From contig NZ_JAQFWW010000007.1 in NCBI RefSeq assembly GCF_027706145.1, positions 1-64,000 on the forward strand: DNA of 64,000 nt, written 5' to 3'. The notes beneath the pieces are model-generated. The model was given only the letters and a program-made list of their open reading frames with translations, searched no databases and was not told the DNA's origin. A program made the position numbers and the translations under genes. How positions within the stretch are numbered: the stretch's first letter is position 1; each line of letters opens with the position of its first letter. Origin of the DNA: Bacillus changyiensis (lineage in GTDB: Bacteria > Bacillota > Bacilli > Bacillales > Bacillaceae). Below, piece by piece: positions 53,535 to 62,226 of this stretch.

Positions 53535-53554
53535 TAGTTTAGACCCTTAAACTA
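53535..53554. promoter_or_regulatory. probable MarR operator
   Basis: TAGTTTA-GACCCT-TAAACTA, perfect 7-bp arms, 20 bp upstream of the MarR gene start. Confidence 0.6.
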
Positions 53555-53589
53555 TATGATGTTGATCTTAATTTTAGACATTAAAAAAA

Positions 53590-53611
53590 GAGCCCGACAT
53601 CTCTCAGGCTC
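53590..53611 (-). terminator. terminator of the methyltransferase operon
   Basis: Minus strand GAGCCTGA pairs with TCGGGCTC (imperfect) and is followed by TTTTTTT. Confidence 0.65.
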
Positions 53612-53620
53612 ATTGTCTCA

Positions 53621-54376
53621 TCAGCTCTTTTTCACTTTAAAAACGATAAAATCGGGACATCTAAAGTCTTCTTCAAATGAAGGATATTGTTTTAGCAGCT
53701 CTTCTGTTGGCTTTGGTTCAATGATGCCTTCTAAACGAAAACCTGTTTTCATGAGGGTGTTGATATAACTTGTTAAGGTTCTATGAAAAAACAACATTTT
53801 TTCCTGATCACCTAACCTTTGTTCATATGCCCCTTCATAGAAATATTGATCGACATTCCAATGCAATTTTTTGCCCTCTTCTGTTTTCTCCCAACCACTT
53901 TCAGGAGTTACAAAACAGGGGTGTAAAATGGTAAAAATAAATGTGCCTTGATCTCTTAATAACCTGTACATTTCTCGAAATGCTTTTTCATAATTGGCCA
54001 GGTCATGAATCACCATATTCGCGATGATCAAATCAAAGCTATGATCCTCTAAAAAGTGCAAGTCTTCACAATTCCCTTGCTGATAATGAATTTGTAAATC
54101 TTGCGGTGTTCTTTTTTTAGCTATCTCGATCATTCGGGCTGAATAATCTACAGCCGTTACATGAGCTCCAGACTTTGCTAACATTCTACTTAAATACCCT
54201 TCACCACACCCTGCATCTAACACATTTTGGTTGGTTATTGTTTCAATGAAAGAAAATATCGCAGGGTTTAAAAAAACTTCTTTATGAGTGTCCCCATGTT
54301 CGGTATGGTTCTGCGAATATGTATCAGCAAATCGGTCCCACCTTTTCATCGCTTCTTCTGTACCCATATGTTTCAC
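53621..54376 (-). CDS. class I SAM-dependent methyltransferase
   Basis: 251 aa, start GTG 54376 (GGAGG eight nt upstream); ATG 54391 overlaps the ribosome site. Motif I NVLDAGCGEGYLSRMLA, acidic loop VTAVDYSARMIEIAKK, motif IV FDLIIANMVIHDLANYEKAF, post-motif IFTILHPCF: a UbiE/Methyltransf_11-type enzyme. Substrate unknown. Last gene of an operon with an amino acid racemase and two DinB-like genes. Confidence 0.85.
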   Translation of the reverse strand: MKHMGTEEAMKRWDRFADTYSQNHTEHGDTHKEVFLNPAIFSFIETITNQNVLDAGCGEGYLSRMLAKSGAHVTAVDYSARMIEIAKKRTPQDLQIHYQQGNCEDLHFLEDHSFDLIIANMVIHDLANYEKAFREMYRLLRDQGTFIFTILHPCFVTPESGWEKTEEGKKLHWNVDQYFYEGAYEQRLGDQEKMLFFHRTLTSYINTLMKTGFRLEGIIEPKPTEELLKQYPSFEEDFRCPDFIVFKVKKS

Positions 54377-54397
54377 ACTTTTTCCTCCCATTCACCG

Positions 54398-55078
54398 TTA
54401 TGCCTTGATTGATACATACTGATGTACAATGGCTTTAGCCAGACTAGCTGAAGAATCAATCAGGCATAGATTTTCCGCCTGCTTATCAGTCACTACATTT
54501 AAATCTGTACATGCAATAACAGCCGCATCAACTTCTTTGGCTAGTTCTTCAGATAGCTTGTTCCACAATGACAAGGAATCATTCACATGACCACTTTTAA
54601 TGTTTAAAATCATTTGATTTACAAGAGCTTGCCAACTGTCTTTATGAATATAGTCGAATCCATTCTTTAAAAAAGCCTCTTGATATACCCTAGATTCAAT
54701 TGTCAACTGAGTAGCTAATAACGTTATTTTCTTGGATTCTTTAGGGATTATTTTCATGGTTTCATCAATCATGTTTAATAAAGGCACAGTAACTGCATTT
54801 TTTAGTGGTTTAAAATAAATATGTGCAGTAGTACAAGGTATGGCAATAAAATCAACACCTGTCTTTTCAAGTTTGCGAGCACCGTTTATAATAGCTCGTT
54901 CCATCTCTGTGTGATCTATTGGTTGATCAATGTAGAAAGGGGTTGGACATGAATAAATCATCATGTGCGGAAAATCCAGATCATATGTAGCACCATAAAT
55001 TTTTTGACATTCGTCTACAACTTTATCTACAAATGGGCCAGTCGACTTCGGTCCCATTCCTGCTAATATGCCAATCAT
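54398..55078 (-). CDS. aspartate/glutamate racemase family protein
   Basis: 226 aa. Opens MIGILAGMGPKSTGPFVDKV. The two catalytic cysteines are visible in IAIPCTTAHIYF (about residue 82) and VIACTDLNVV (about 190), as in YgeA/RacX broad-specificity racemases. ATG overlaps the DinB stop upstream. Would interconvert L- and D-amino acids. Confidence 0.85.
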   Translation of the reverse strand: MIGILAGMGPKSTGPFVDKVVDECQKIYGATYDLDFPHMMIYSCPTPFYIDQPIDHTEMERAIINGARKLEKTGVDFIAIPCTTAHIYFKPLKNAVTVPLLNMIDETMKIIPKESKKITLLATQLTIESRVYQEAFLKNGFDYIHKDSWQALVNQMILNIKSGHVNDSLSLWNKLSEELAKEVDAAVIACTDLNVVTDKQAENLCLIDSSASLAKAIVHQYVSIKA

Positions 55079-55593
55079 CGTTGTCCTCCCATGTTTAAAT
55101 ATAAATAAAGCCCATAATCTGTCGGGACAGAAGCGTATCCTATTTGCCTCAACATAGCTGTTATATTTCCTCGGTGATATGTTCCATGATTGACCACATG
55201 GATCAGTAGTTCAGAGATACTATATTTTATGAATTCACCAGAAGGGTTTTCAATCGCCAGCGGCTTATTCACGTTTTCTGCTTGCTTAAGGAACGATGTG
55301 TATCGGTTTGATAACTGCTCAAACATGGTTTCCATTTCTGCTAGTTGTTTTGAAGCTGTTTGTTCGATTTGTTGTTCAGCAAACTTCAAGGCATCTTTCA
55401 AACTTTTTCCAGAAAAAACTTCAAGCCAACTATGATCAGAAAGATAAACATGTGCCAACACATGAGCAATCGTTGGAAATACACTTTGAATCTCTTGCTG
55501 ATAAACTTTCGTTGGAAGCTCTTTTAACCGGTTAAACACTTGGTGATTTGCCCAGGTGTTGTATTCGTAAAACTGTAATTCAGGAGATGCCAT
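55075..55593 (-). CDS. DinB-family protein
   Basis: 172 aa from ATG 55593 (AGGAGG six nt upstream). Four-helix DinB/YfiT bundle with the metal-binding histidines in LAHVYLSDHSWLEVF and VNHGTYHRGNITAML. Family members include thiol-dependent enzymes using bacillithiol, but many have no known role. Stop-start overlap with the racemase gene. Confidence 0.85.
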   Translation of the reverse strand: MASPELQFYEYNTWANHQVFNRLKELPTKVYQQEIQSVFPTIAHVLAHVYLSDHSWLEVFSGKSLKDALKFAEQQIEQTASKQLAEMETMFEQLSNRYTSFLKQAENVNKPLAIENPSGEFIKYSISELLIHVVNHGTYHRGNITAMLRQIGYASVPTDYGLYLYLNMGGQR

Positions 55594-55613
55594 CTGAAAT
55601 CCTCCTCTTAATC

Positions 55614-56085
55614 TCAAATGAAAGGCCGATCAATTTTAACCGTTCTTAAATCATCAAAAAGTTGACCGGTATGGACTGATTCATGATATGTAATTCTTAA
55701 CAACATATCCCCAAGTTTGCGAATATACCCAACCTCAGACCGATCTATATGAATAGCTGTTAAATCATGAACACTCAAAAATTTGACAAAATCTAGCAAT
55801 TGATTTCGAAAAGGTTGTGCAAATTCTAGCTCTTCAGTCACTGTTATAAATATTTTTGATTCATGAGAATTAGCCAGCTTCTCAAAAGCTGCATCTACAT
55901 GTTGTTTTAACACTTGATGGTAAAGATATTCTCCTTCAAGGACATGTCTTATCATTTCTTTACATGACATTACATTTGAATCAGGGGCTCCAGTCCAACT
56001 TTTCTTGAGGAATACCTGCCCAAAGCTTCACACTTCGGCGTCTCACCTCTTCAAAATTCAACACAATAAGATCAATTGGATTCAT
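55614..56085 (-). pseudogene. second DinB-family gene, frameshifted
   Basis: ATG 56085 behind GGAGGAG opens MNPIDLIVLNFEEVRRRSVK and reads to DWSP, then stop. Removing one C from the CCCC run (near 55985-55988) restores DWSPDSNVMSCKEMIRHVLE and continues to the stop at 55614 with the histidines ITYHESVHTGQLFDDL. A one-base insertion, or a sequencing error, separates a normal full-length gene from this state. First gene of the operon. Confidence 0.75.
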
Positions 56086-56250
56086 TCGTCTATCTCTCCT
56101 CCTTTTTACTCACGATAGTAAAAGTTCTCTTTTATATTTAAAAATTCCTTTAAAAACCGAAATTTCTTCTTTCATCTAACCTCGCGTTACCCCTTTATAA
56201 TGGACACTATACATGCCATTCCTTAAACAAAAAAGGAGGAAATAATAAAA

Positions 56251-56617
56251 ATGGAAAAATATTTAACCATTGGTCAGATGGCAAAACGTGCTGGTGTTAC
56301 AATTCGGACATTAAAGTACTATGAAAATAGGGTTACTGAGTGACTACGGAGAAAACAGCATCCGACTCTACCGTATATGCGACTTAGATAAACTCAAAAA
56401 AATCCAGTCATTAAAGTTCTTAGGCCTTTCTTTAAAAGAAATCGACGATATTTTAAAAAATCCGAAAGATGAATTAAAAAAACGAATCTATTATAAAAAA
56501 CAAAAGTATATCGAGGAAATGGAAGAGATACAGAGAATCATTGACAAGTTAAATATAATGAATGATGTCATTAATAGCAGTGATCACATCGATTTAAGCA
56601 TTTTTTACTACATTTGA
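56251..56617 (+). pseudogene. MerR-family regulator, frameshifted
   Basis: ATG 56251 follows GGAGGA. Frame 1 encodes YLTIGQMAKRAGVTIRTLKY, then hits a stop; frame 2 continues IGLLSDYGENSIRLYRICDL and KKIQSLKFLGLSLKEIDDIL. Adding one A to the GAAAATAGGG run (near 56322-56326) restores YYEKIGLLSD. About 122 residues in all. It could be a real pseudogene or a sequencing error. AACCTCGCGTTACC...TATAAT upstream has MerR-promoter character. Confidence 0.75.
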
Positions 56618-56789
56618 ATAATTAGGTTTTAATAGCTCTACTTTTAAGGATTGGAGCTCAACCCCTAACTCCTTTAATTTCTGCATGGTTCCATCACTCC
56701 CTCATATAATCAATACTGTATTCTATCTGCTATGCTCGAATCATATAACAATAGAAGACAAGGGAGTCTTGTCTTCTAGCAAATAAAAA

Positions 56790-56826
56790 ACCCGCTATTT
56801 TCTCACTTGACTGAGAAGATGTGGGT
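56790..56826 (-). terminator. terminator of the 78-aa membrane protein gene
   Basis: Minus strand ACCCACATCTTCTCA pairs with TGAGAAAATAGCGGGT (imperfect), followed by TTTTTTATTT. Confidence 0.6.
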
Positions 56827-56834
56827 ATATATAC

Positions 56835-57071
56835 TCATATGATACTGTTTTTCTTTTCGATTTCCTGACTTACGTTTCGAATATTTTTAATATTAATTAG
56901 CCAGAAAAAGCTTACCAACATGTAGTAAATAGCTACAATAGACAAATTATCAGTTACATTTTCCCAAACAGGCTTTGATAAATAGAAATGCCCCCAAAGA
57001 AAAAATGCAATAAGTAAAGTGAACGGCATTATAATATGAACCATTGAATATAAAAGTTTATCAAACTTCAT
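56835..57071 (-). CDS. small two-helix membrane protein
   Basis: 78 aa. Hydrophobic helices at about 10-27 (VHIIMPFTLLIAFFLWG) and 43-62 (LSIVAIYYMLVSFFWLINI), then a charged tail. GGGGGGTGG lies upstream of ATG. Own terminator. Not recognised. Confidence 0.55.
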   Translation of the reverse strand: MKFDKLLYSMVHIIMPFTLLIAFFLWGHFYLSKPVWENVTDNLSIVAIYYMLVSFFWLINIKNIRNVSQEIEKKNSII

Positions 57072-57234
57072 TTTTTATCCACCCCCCCTTTTTCAACTAA
57101 AAGGGATGTTGCCATGTACACTTACCTCCATAATATATAATGGTTCCAGCTAATGCAACGGCGTTTGTAATAGTTTAGCTGCTTCCTTATAAGCTTTCTT
57201 TTGAAGATACCCCAACAGCCCACCTTCGAGTAGC

Positions 57235-57387
57235 CTTGATCAAAGTGAATCATGGTGGGGATTTATTAATGCAACGAATAGTGGTGGGATGATACTTGGA
57301 AGTATGGTTGCAGTTTATTTTGTTGCCAGCTTTTTTTATGGATTATCAGCTTTTATGACAAGGTTTTTAAAAGAAATGCTAACATGA
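57235..57387 (+). pseudogene. fragment of an MFS transporter
   Basis: Plus strand reads LDQSESWWGFINATNSGGMI and MVAVYFVASFFYGLSAFM before a stop that overlaps the HIT gene start (ATGA). The WWGFIN motif matches the middle of MFS efflux proteins (compare AWWGYINGG in the transporter at 2827). No start or N-terminal half is present. Confidence 0.5.
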
Positions 57388-57716
57388 CCGAAGATTTTTA
57401 CTGCGAAGAAGTATTAAGTGGAAAGACAAAAGTAAATAAAGTATTAGAAACAGACCATGTACTAGCTTATTATCATACAAAGCCTTTTTATCCAGTCCAT
57501 ATTGTTGCTATACCAAAAAAACATATACCTTCACTCATTACACTAGAAGAAGACGATAACGATTTACTGCTTGAACTTCTAGGCGTAGTGAAAGAGGTGG
57601 CTTCAATGGTAACGAAAGAAAAAGGCACCTGCAGGGTGATAACAAACCTGGGGACTTATCAAGACTCTAAACATTTACATTGGCATATCGTATCTGGGAA
57701 ACCGCTTAAATCTTAA
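57384..57716 (+). CDS. HIT-family nucleotide-binding protein
   Basis: 110 aa. Histidine triad HLHWHIVSG near the C-terminus, with KPFYPVHIVAIPKKHIPSL upstream, as in HINT-type nucleoside phosphoramidases. Shorter than the 140-aa Bacillus Hit. No independent Shine-Dalgarno is clear; the ATG overlaps the stop of the MFS fragment, suggesting it was once translated by coupling. Confidence 0.8.
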   Translation: MTEDFYCEEVLSGKTKVNKVLETDHVLAYYHTKPFYPVHIVAIPKKHIPSLITLEEDDNDLLLELLGVVKEVASMVTKEKGTCRVITNLGTYQDSKHLHWHIVSGKPLKS

Positions 57717-57735
57717 ATAGAATGATAAGTAAATG

Positions 57736-57765
57736 ATGGGAACTCACTGTGACTGAAGTTCCCAT
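57736..57765 (+). terminator. terminator of the HIT gene
   Basis: Perfect stem ATGGGAACT/AGTTCCCAT followed by TGTTATTTC. Confidence 0.65.
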
Positions 57766-57986
57766 TGTTATTTCACCATGCCCAGTTTCTTAGAGTTAAC
57801 AAGTATTTGACAAAAAATATCGTTTAACTTCATTTGCCATCTAGTTCAAACCGAATTGTGGCCCTCCATTCTCTGTAAGCAAACCCACAACTGTTACCTA
57901 TACATATTTCATTGCTTGTAATCCAAAAAACAATCAGTTACACTGATTATATAAAATACTTATTATCATAGGTGGTGAATATTAAA

Positions 57987-58406
57987 TTGAATAAATGGAA
58001 TCAGTCTTATGGTTTTATGCTTGGAAAGGTTCTGCAACGGATGGAAAATAAGTTTGCTGAAGGACTGATCCCCTTTCATATTAACGCAAGACAATATGGA
58101 GTACTTTTATTTATTCAGGAAAATCCTTACTCATCACAAAAAGATATTTCTGAAAACCTAAAAATCGATCGAACAACGATGGTGAGCCATATTGACCATT
58201 TGGAAAAGTTGGGGTTTGTCGAAAGAACAAAGAATCCTAATGATAGAAGATCCTATAGCCTTGTGATGACTGAAAAAGGTCATGAAGTGCTGGATTCACG
58301 TTGGGAATTTTTAATCAATACAGAATCAGAAGTTTTAGCTCCTTTAACCCAGCAAGAAAGACGATTGCTTAAAGAGTTTCTTGTTAAAGTTTGGAGATCG
58401 CTATAG
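57987..58406 (+). CDS. MarR-family regulator
   Basis: 139 aa from TTG 57987 (GGTGGTG nine nt upstream; in-frame GTGs at 57972 and 57975 lie inside that site). Winged helix with LLFIQENPYSSQKDISENL, KIDRTTMVSHIDHLEKLG and the wing TKNPNDRRSYSLVMTEKG, a textbook MarR. Followed by the rhodanese gene after 19 bp, which it probably regulates. Confidence 0.85.
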   Translation: MNKWNQSYGFMLGKVLQRMENKFAEGLIPFHINARQYGVLLFIQENPYSSQKDISENLKIDRTTMVSHIDHLEKLGFVERTKNPNDRRSYSLVMTEKGHEVLDSRWEFLINTESEVLAPLTQQERRLLKEFLVKVWRSL

Positions 58407-58425
58407 AAAACAGGAGGTTATAAAT

Positions 58426-58809
58426 ATGAACGCACTTGATTATTTTAATGCGCGTCTAGAAGCAACAATAAGCCCTATGGATTATTTGAAGTCTAAGCAA
58501 ATAGAACCATATAAATATTTCTTAATTGATGTTAGAAATGGTCCAACTCATGTCAGAAGTTTAACTATTGAAGATGCTAATATTATTCCTGAACAAGAGT
58601 TACCAGAACGTATAAATGAAATACCAAAAGACAAAGAAATTATTGTCTATTGTTGGGATGTCTGGTGTAATACTGCTGCAAAAGTTGCAAAATTTTTATT
58701 GGAACAAGGTTATAAAGTGAAAGAGTTGACTGGAGGTATTGCAGCCTGGCAACAAATGAATTTTCCTGTTTCAAAAGCAAACAACATATCTGATGATTGC
58801 GGGTGTTGA
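58426..58809 (+). CDS. rhodanese-domain protein
   Basis: 127 aa from ATG 58426 (AGGAGG seven nt upstream). Rhodanese fold: YFLIDVRNGPTHVRSLTIE, then the active-site region IIVYCWDVWCNTAAKVAKFL and ELTGGIAAWQQM. The active loop has the pattern YCWDVWCNTA, not the usual CxxGxR. It ends SDDCGC, a terminal cysteine pair. Possible role in sulfur transfer or thiol stress. Co-transcribed with the MarR gene. Confidence 0.85.
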   Translation: MNALDYFNARLEATISPMDYLKSKQIEPYKYFLIDVRNGPTHVRSLTIEDANIIPEQELPERINEIPKDKEIIVYCWDVWCNTAAKVAKFLLEQGYKVKELTGGIAAWQQMNFPVSKANNISDDCGC

Positions 58810-59138
58810 AACAGGACTTACAGTAAGGAATTCATACTGGACTTACTCAAACCACATACTTCTCTTACTCGAAGAAGTAAATAGCGAAATATAAAGGAAG
58901 CCTTAAAATCAACTTATGGGCTTCTTTTAATATTTATTGTAAGTCTATAGTAATAAATGGTAAAATCGAGAAGGTTGTCATTAGCATATTATAAGCTATG
59001 ACCATTCATTACATAAAAAGGGGTTGAGGCGAAATGAAAAAAATGCTTAATGGGTGGTTTACTGCTTAGTTACCGAAACTGACAAGCATATTCCACCTTT
59101 TCTTGATCATCAACATCATAATGAAAGGTGGAAAAGAA
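58810..59138 (+). other. intergenic region with terminator and a tiny ORF
   Basis: A hairpin GAAGCC/GGCTTC with TTTTAATATTT lies at 58897-58926 (terminator of the rhodanese gene). At 59035 a tiny ORF, MKKMLNGWFTA, follows GGGGTTGAGGCG; a leader peptide or a truncated gene start. Nothing else seen. Confidence 0.45.
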
Positions 59139-59582
59139 ATGGGTATTTCTTTGAAAGAAATTAATGCCACTAATTGGTATGAGTGTACAGAACTTTCAGT
59201 AAGTGAAGAACAAAAAAAGATATTTCCAGTCTCTGTTGTATATTGGATGGCAAGTTCTAAGTATGAGTATAATAACGAACTTGAGTTACTTGCTGTATAT
59301 TATGAAAATTTAATTGTTGGTGTCGTTGCATATGGTATTGACCCTGATATTCATGCACCATGGATTACTACAGTCATGATAGACGAAAAATATCAGGGAA
59401 AGGGATATGGAAAAGAAGCCGTTAAGCAATTGATAGATTTGATTGTTAAAAGGCATCATTACAAAAAAATAATGATTGGTCATAGACCAAACAATGATGT
59501 TGCAGCCAAATTATATGAGTCTTTAGGTTTTCACGAAATTGAACAAACAGAAGATGAGATTGTAAGATGTTTACAGTTATAG
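59139..59582 (+). CDS. GNAT acetyltransferase, spermidine-acetyltransferase-like
   Basis: 147 aa from ATG 59139 (AAAGGTGG seven nt upstream). ISLKEINATNWYECTELSVS resembles BltD/PaiA-type polyamine acetyltransferases; acetyl-CoA loop VMIDEKYQGKGYGKEAVKQL and PNNDVAAKLYESLGFHE complete the fold. Substrate not proven. Terminator downstream. Confidence 0.82.
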   Translation: MGISLKEINATNWYECTELSVSEEQKKIFPVSVVYWMASSKYEYNNELELLAVYYENLIVGVVAYGIDPDIHAPWITTVMIDEKYQGKGYGKEAVKQLIDLIVKRHHYKKIMIGHRPNNDVAAKLYESLGFHEIEQTEDEIVRCLQL

Positions 59583-59606
59583 TTTAGGCTACAATATTAT
59601 CTAAAA

Positions 59607-59642
59607 ACAAGGCTGATGGTTTTCCTTTCAGCCTGGCTTGTT
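59607..59642 (+). terminator. terminator of the acetyltransferase gene
   Basis: AAGGCTGA/TCAGCCT core stem with outer ACAAG/CTTGT pairing and T-rich tail. Confidence 0.65.
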
Positions 59643-59793
59643 ACTTTATTTCTTAGTATGCCTTTCAGTTTTAAGTACTAATGCTAGAGCGCATTTTCTT
59701 CCATAAAAACTCTCCGTCTCATTCAAAAACTTTTTTAACATTGTTTGTGGATTGAATGAACGGCCTTTCATACAAGAAAGTGTGAATGTAACA

Positions 59794-60204
59794 CTATTTA
59801 TTAATAACAATCGTCAATTTATAATTTGCATGCTTGTTTAAACTTTGCAAAAACTGATTTAACAATTCGTTTGAAGGGAATTTACACTCTAGAAGATAAC
59901 ATCCATCCCCACTAATTTTATAGTTATTGATTACATATTTCTCTTGCATTTTAATAAATGAGAGATACGGTTGGTGATGAGTGTTTTTTGTATAAATATT
60001 AATAAAAGCATGAACAAAATATCCTAATTTAACTTGGTTGGCTTTAATGGTATAGCCCTCAATTACTCCGTTATCTTCTAATTTAGTAACTCTAGCTGCA
60101 GCTGCTTGCCCTGTTAAATGGACTTTATCTCCTAATTGTTTCATCGTAATACGACTATTTTCAGATAACTCTTCTAATATTCGCATGTCTGTGTGATCCA
60201 ACAT
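59794..60204 (-). CDS. Lrp/AsnC-family regulator
   Basis: 136 aa from ATG 60204 (AAAGGAT upstream). HTH at about 1-60 (MRILEELSENSRITMKQLGD, LTGQAAAARVTKLEDNG) and RAM-type effector domain at about 65-136 (VHAFINIYTKNTHHQPYLSF, GDGCYLLECKFPSNELLNQF). Divergent from the MBL-fold gene across about 190 bp, which it probably regulates together with itself. Confidence 0.87.
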   Translation of the reverse strand: MLDHTDMRILEELSENSRITMKQLGDKVHLTGQAAAARVTKLEDNGVIEGYTIKANQVKLGYFVHAFINIYTKNTHHQPYLSFIKMQEKYVINNYKISGDGCYLLECKFPSNELLNQFLQSLNKHANYKLTIVINK

Positions 60205-60392
60205 AAAATCATATCCTTTCAAAACGAATCTAAAAGTACTTTCGTGACAGGAAATGGCTTCCACCATCACAAAATAAAATAAACTCTTTCAAAAATCAAG
60301 GCAAACAGTAAAAACACTTGATTTTATCTATGTATCTGTTAATTGACCATAGTATAAACTAAACGTAATTCAAAGAAAAGGAGACTTGAAAA

Positions 60393-61154
60393 ATGAATAT
60401 TCAACAGATTCGTAATGCTACACTAGTTGTCAAATATGCAGGTAAGAAGTTTTTAATAGATCCAATGTTAGCAGAAAGAGGTACTTATCCTCCTTTCCCA
60501 AATTCCCCAAGACAGGATCAAAATAACCCTTTAGTAAGTCTTCCTACATCAATTGACAATTTGATTAAGGATATAGACGCCATTATTGTCACTCATTTGC
60601 ATTTAGACCACTTTGATGATGTTGCCAAAGACATTTTACCAAAAGAAATTAAAATGTTTGTACAAAATGAAGAAGATGCTAAAGAAGTCAGAAATGCCGG
60701 TTTTCAAAATGTCGAAGTTCTAACAAAAGAAACGACTTTTGAAGGTATCCAATTAACGAAAACAAAAGGAGAACACGGTAGAGGAGAAATATTAAAACTT
60801 GTTGGTTTAGTCTGTGGAGTTGTGTTCAAACATCAGAATGAAAAAACGCTGTATATAGCTGGAGATACGGTTTGGTATGATGCGATTCAAGAAGAGCTTG
60901 ATACACATCAACCAGAAATTATTGTCGTAAACGGCGGAGATAATCAATTCTACGAAGGTGGTTCTCTCATGATGGGTAAAGAAGATATTTATAAAACGTA
61001 TAAAGCTGCCCCAAACGCTCAAATCATTGTTGTCCATATGGAAGCCGTAAATCATTGGGGATTGTCTAGAAAAGAATTGAAAGACTTTATGAAGGAACAA
61101 GGAATGTCATCTCGTGTAGCAGTACCTGATGATGGTGAATCATTCTCGTTATGA
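60393..61154 (+). CDS. metallo-beta-lactamase-fold hydrolase (UlaG-like)
   Basis: 253 aa. Metal-binding THLHLDHFDDVAKDI (about 66-80), further Asp in YIAGDTVWYD and His in IIVVHMEAVNHWGLS. N-terminal IQQIRNATLVVKYAGKKFLI and the gap pattern match UlaG/YcbX-type lactonase-like hydrolases. AAAGGAGA precedes ATG. Substrate unknown; probably cytoplasmic. Divergent from the Lrp-type regulator. Confidence 0.85.
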   Translation: MNIQQIRNATLVVKYAGKKFLIDPMLAERGTYPPFPNSPRQDQNNPLVSLPTSIDNLIKDIDAIIVTHLHLDHFDDVAKDILPKEIKMFVQNEEDAKEVRNAGFQNVEVLTKETTFEGIQLTKTKGEHGRGEILKLVGLVCGVVFKHQNEKTLYIAGDTVWYDAIQEELDTHQPEIIVVNGGDNQFYEGGSLMMGKEDIYKTYKAAPNAQIIVVHMEAVNHWGLSRKELKDFMKEQGMSSRVAVPDDGESFSL

Positions 61155-61224
61155 TAAGGACAGTAACAGTGTTGATCATTCAGTCAAGGAATAATCAATG
61201 AATGTTCTCATTCCCAAATAACTA

Positions 61225-61269
61225 GCCCATAGATTGAAAAACAAGCCCTGTTCTCTCAATCTATTGGGC
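61225..61269. terminator. long hairpin between convergent genes
   Basis: GCCCATAGATTGA pairs with TCAATCTATTGGGC (one mismatch). No strong T-tract directly follows. Confidence 0.5.
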
Positions 61270-61342
61270 ATAGTTATTGGTTACTTTTATGTATTTCCGC
61301 TAAGTTAATAATACCTACGATAAATTTAAATTACAATTCCTT

Positions 61343-61849
61343 CTACTGTAACGCTTGCTCAATATGCGCCAAATGATGATTACCATGCCATGCATAAAGT
61401 GCAATACTTTGATCAAGCCGCATCTTCTCTCCATCAGGATACTGGTATGTTCGCTGTAATTGAGTCGTTGTTAAATTCTCAATTAAATATGCCCAACGTT
61501 TATGTAAGTTTTCCAATAATTGCAATGAATTTTTAATAGGTGATTCATAATCTTTTAACTTTGCCCATTCACTTTCCTCATACGTTTTCACAATTGGATT
61601 TTCTTCAGTCAAAGCTAACTTCATGCGCATATAACCATTTAAATGGCTATCAACAATATGATGAATCAGTTGAAACACATTCCAACTGTTTTCTCTATAC
61701 ATTTTGGATAATTCAGCTTCACTAAGTGATTCAGTTAGTCTTTTTAAACGATGAGGTAATGTTCTAATTTCTTTCACCCACATTTGAATATCTGTTTCCT
61801 GTACTTCTTGGGGACAATCGAATTGTCCGATTGGGTATTTTTTATTCAT
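61343..61849 (-). CDS. yfiT: YfiT/BstA-like DinB-family metal-dependent protein
   Basis: 168 aa from ATG 61849 (GGAGGG seven nt upstream). Starts MNKKYPIGQFDCPQEVQET, the B. subtilis YfiT pattern. Metal-binding histidines lie in FQLIHHIVDSHLNGYMRMKL and AWHGNHHLAHIEQAL. YfiT/BstA is a putative bacillithiol transferase or metal-dependent hydrolase. Monocistronic. Confidence 0.88.
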   Translation of the reverse strand: MNKKYPIGQFDCPQEVQETDIQMWVKEIRTLPHRLKRLTESLSEAELSKMYRENSWNVFQLIHHIVDSHLNGYMRMKLALTEENPIVKTYEESEWAKLKDYESPIKNSLQLLENLHKRWAYLIENLTTTQLQRTYQYPDGEKMRLDQSIALYAWHGNHHLAHIEQALQ

Positions 61850-61864
61850 TGAAAAACCCTCCAT

Positions 61865-62224
61865 TCTTATTTAACAGAAACGTTTTTTACCCATCTCTTG
61901 TAACCAAATGACACTGGTATCATAGTTTTCTCACCTTCTATATCTATTTTATCTTATAAAAAAATACGTTACATTTATTGTGATCAAAAACCCACATAAA
62001 TTTTTCAAAAGAAAATATCTTAGACCGCTGAAGGAAGTTTATAGCATTGATTTGCTAGACAATGAAAAGCACAAATGTCTTGGTCATCACTGTCTCTTTC
62101 TCTACTAGCATCTTATGAAGTGTATCCGTCAAGATAATTCGAAGCTTACTCGTGCTGTAAACGCTCATCGTTGAAACTAGACAGAAATTTTATACTTTCA
62201 TATTAAAAAAGGGCTGAGATAGCC
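61865..62224. other. intergenic region, no gene seen
   Basis: About 360 bp, AT-rich, no long frame on either strand and no recognisable promoter. The right end carries the hairpin for the flavodoxin gene (see 62210-62226). Confidence 0.4.
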
Positions 62225-62226
62225 CT
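62210..62226 (-). terminator. terminator of the flavodoxin operon
   Basis: Minus strand AGGGCT-ATCTC-AGCCCT followed by TTTTTAAT; overlaps the stop codon. Confidence 0.75.

Noticed and set aside
57100..57234. A TPR-like peptide (GLLGYLQKKAYKEAAKLLQT) on the minus strand
   Set aside because: Too short, no start context and no neighbour continuing it; could be a relic but not supportable.
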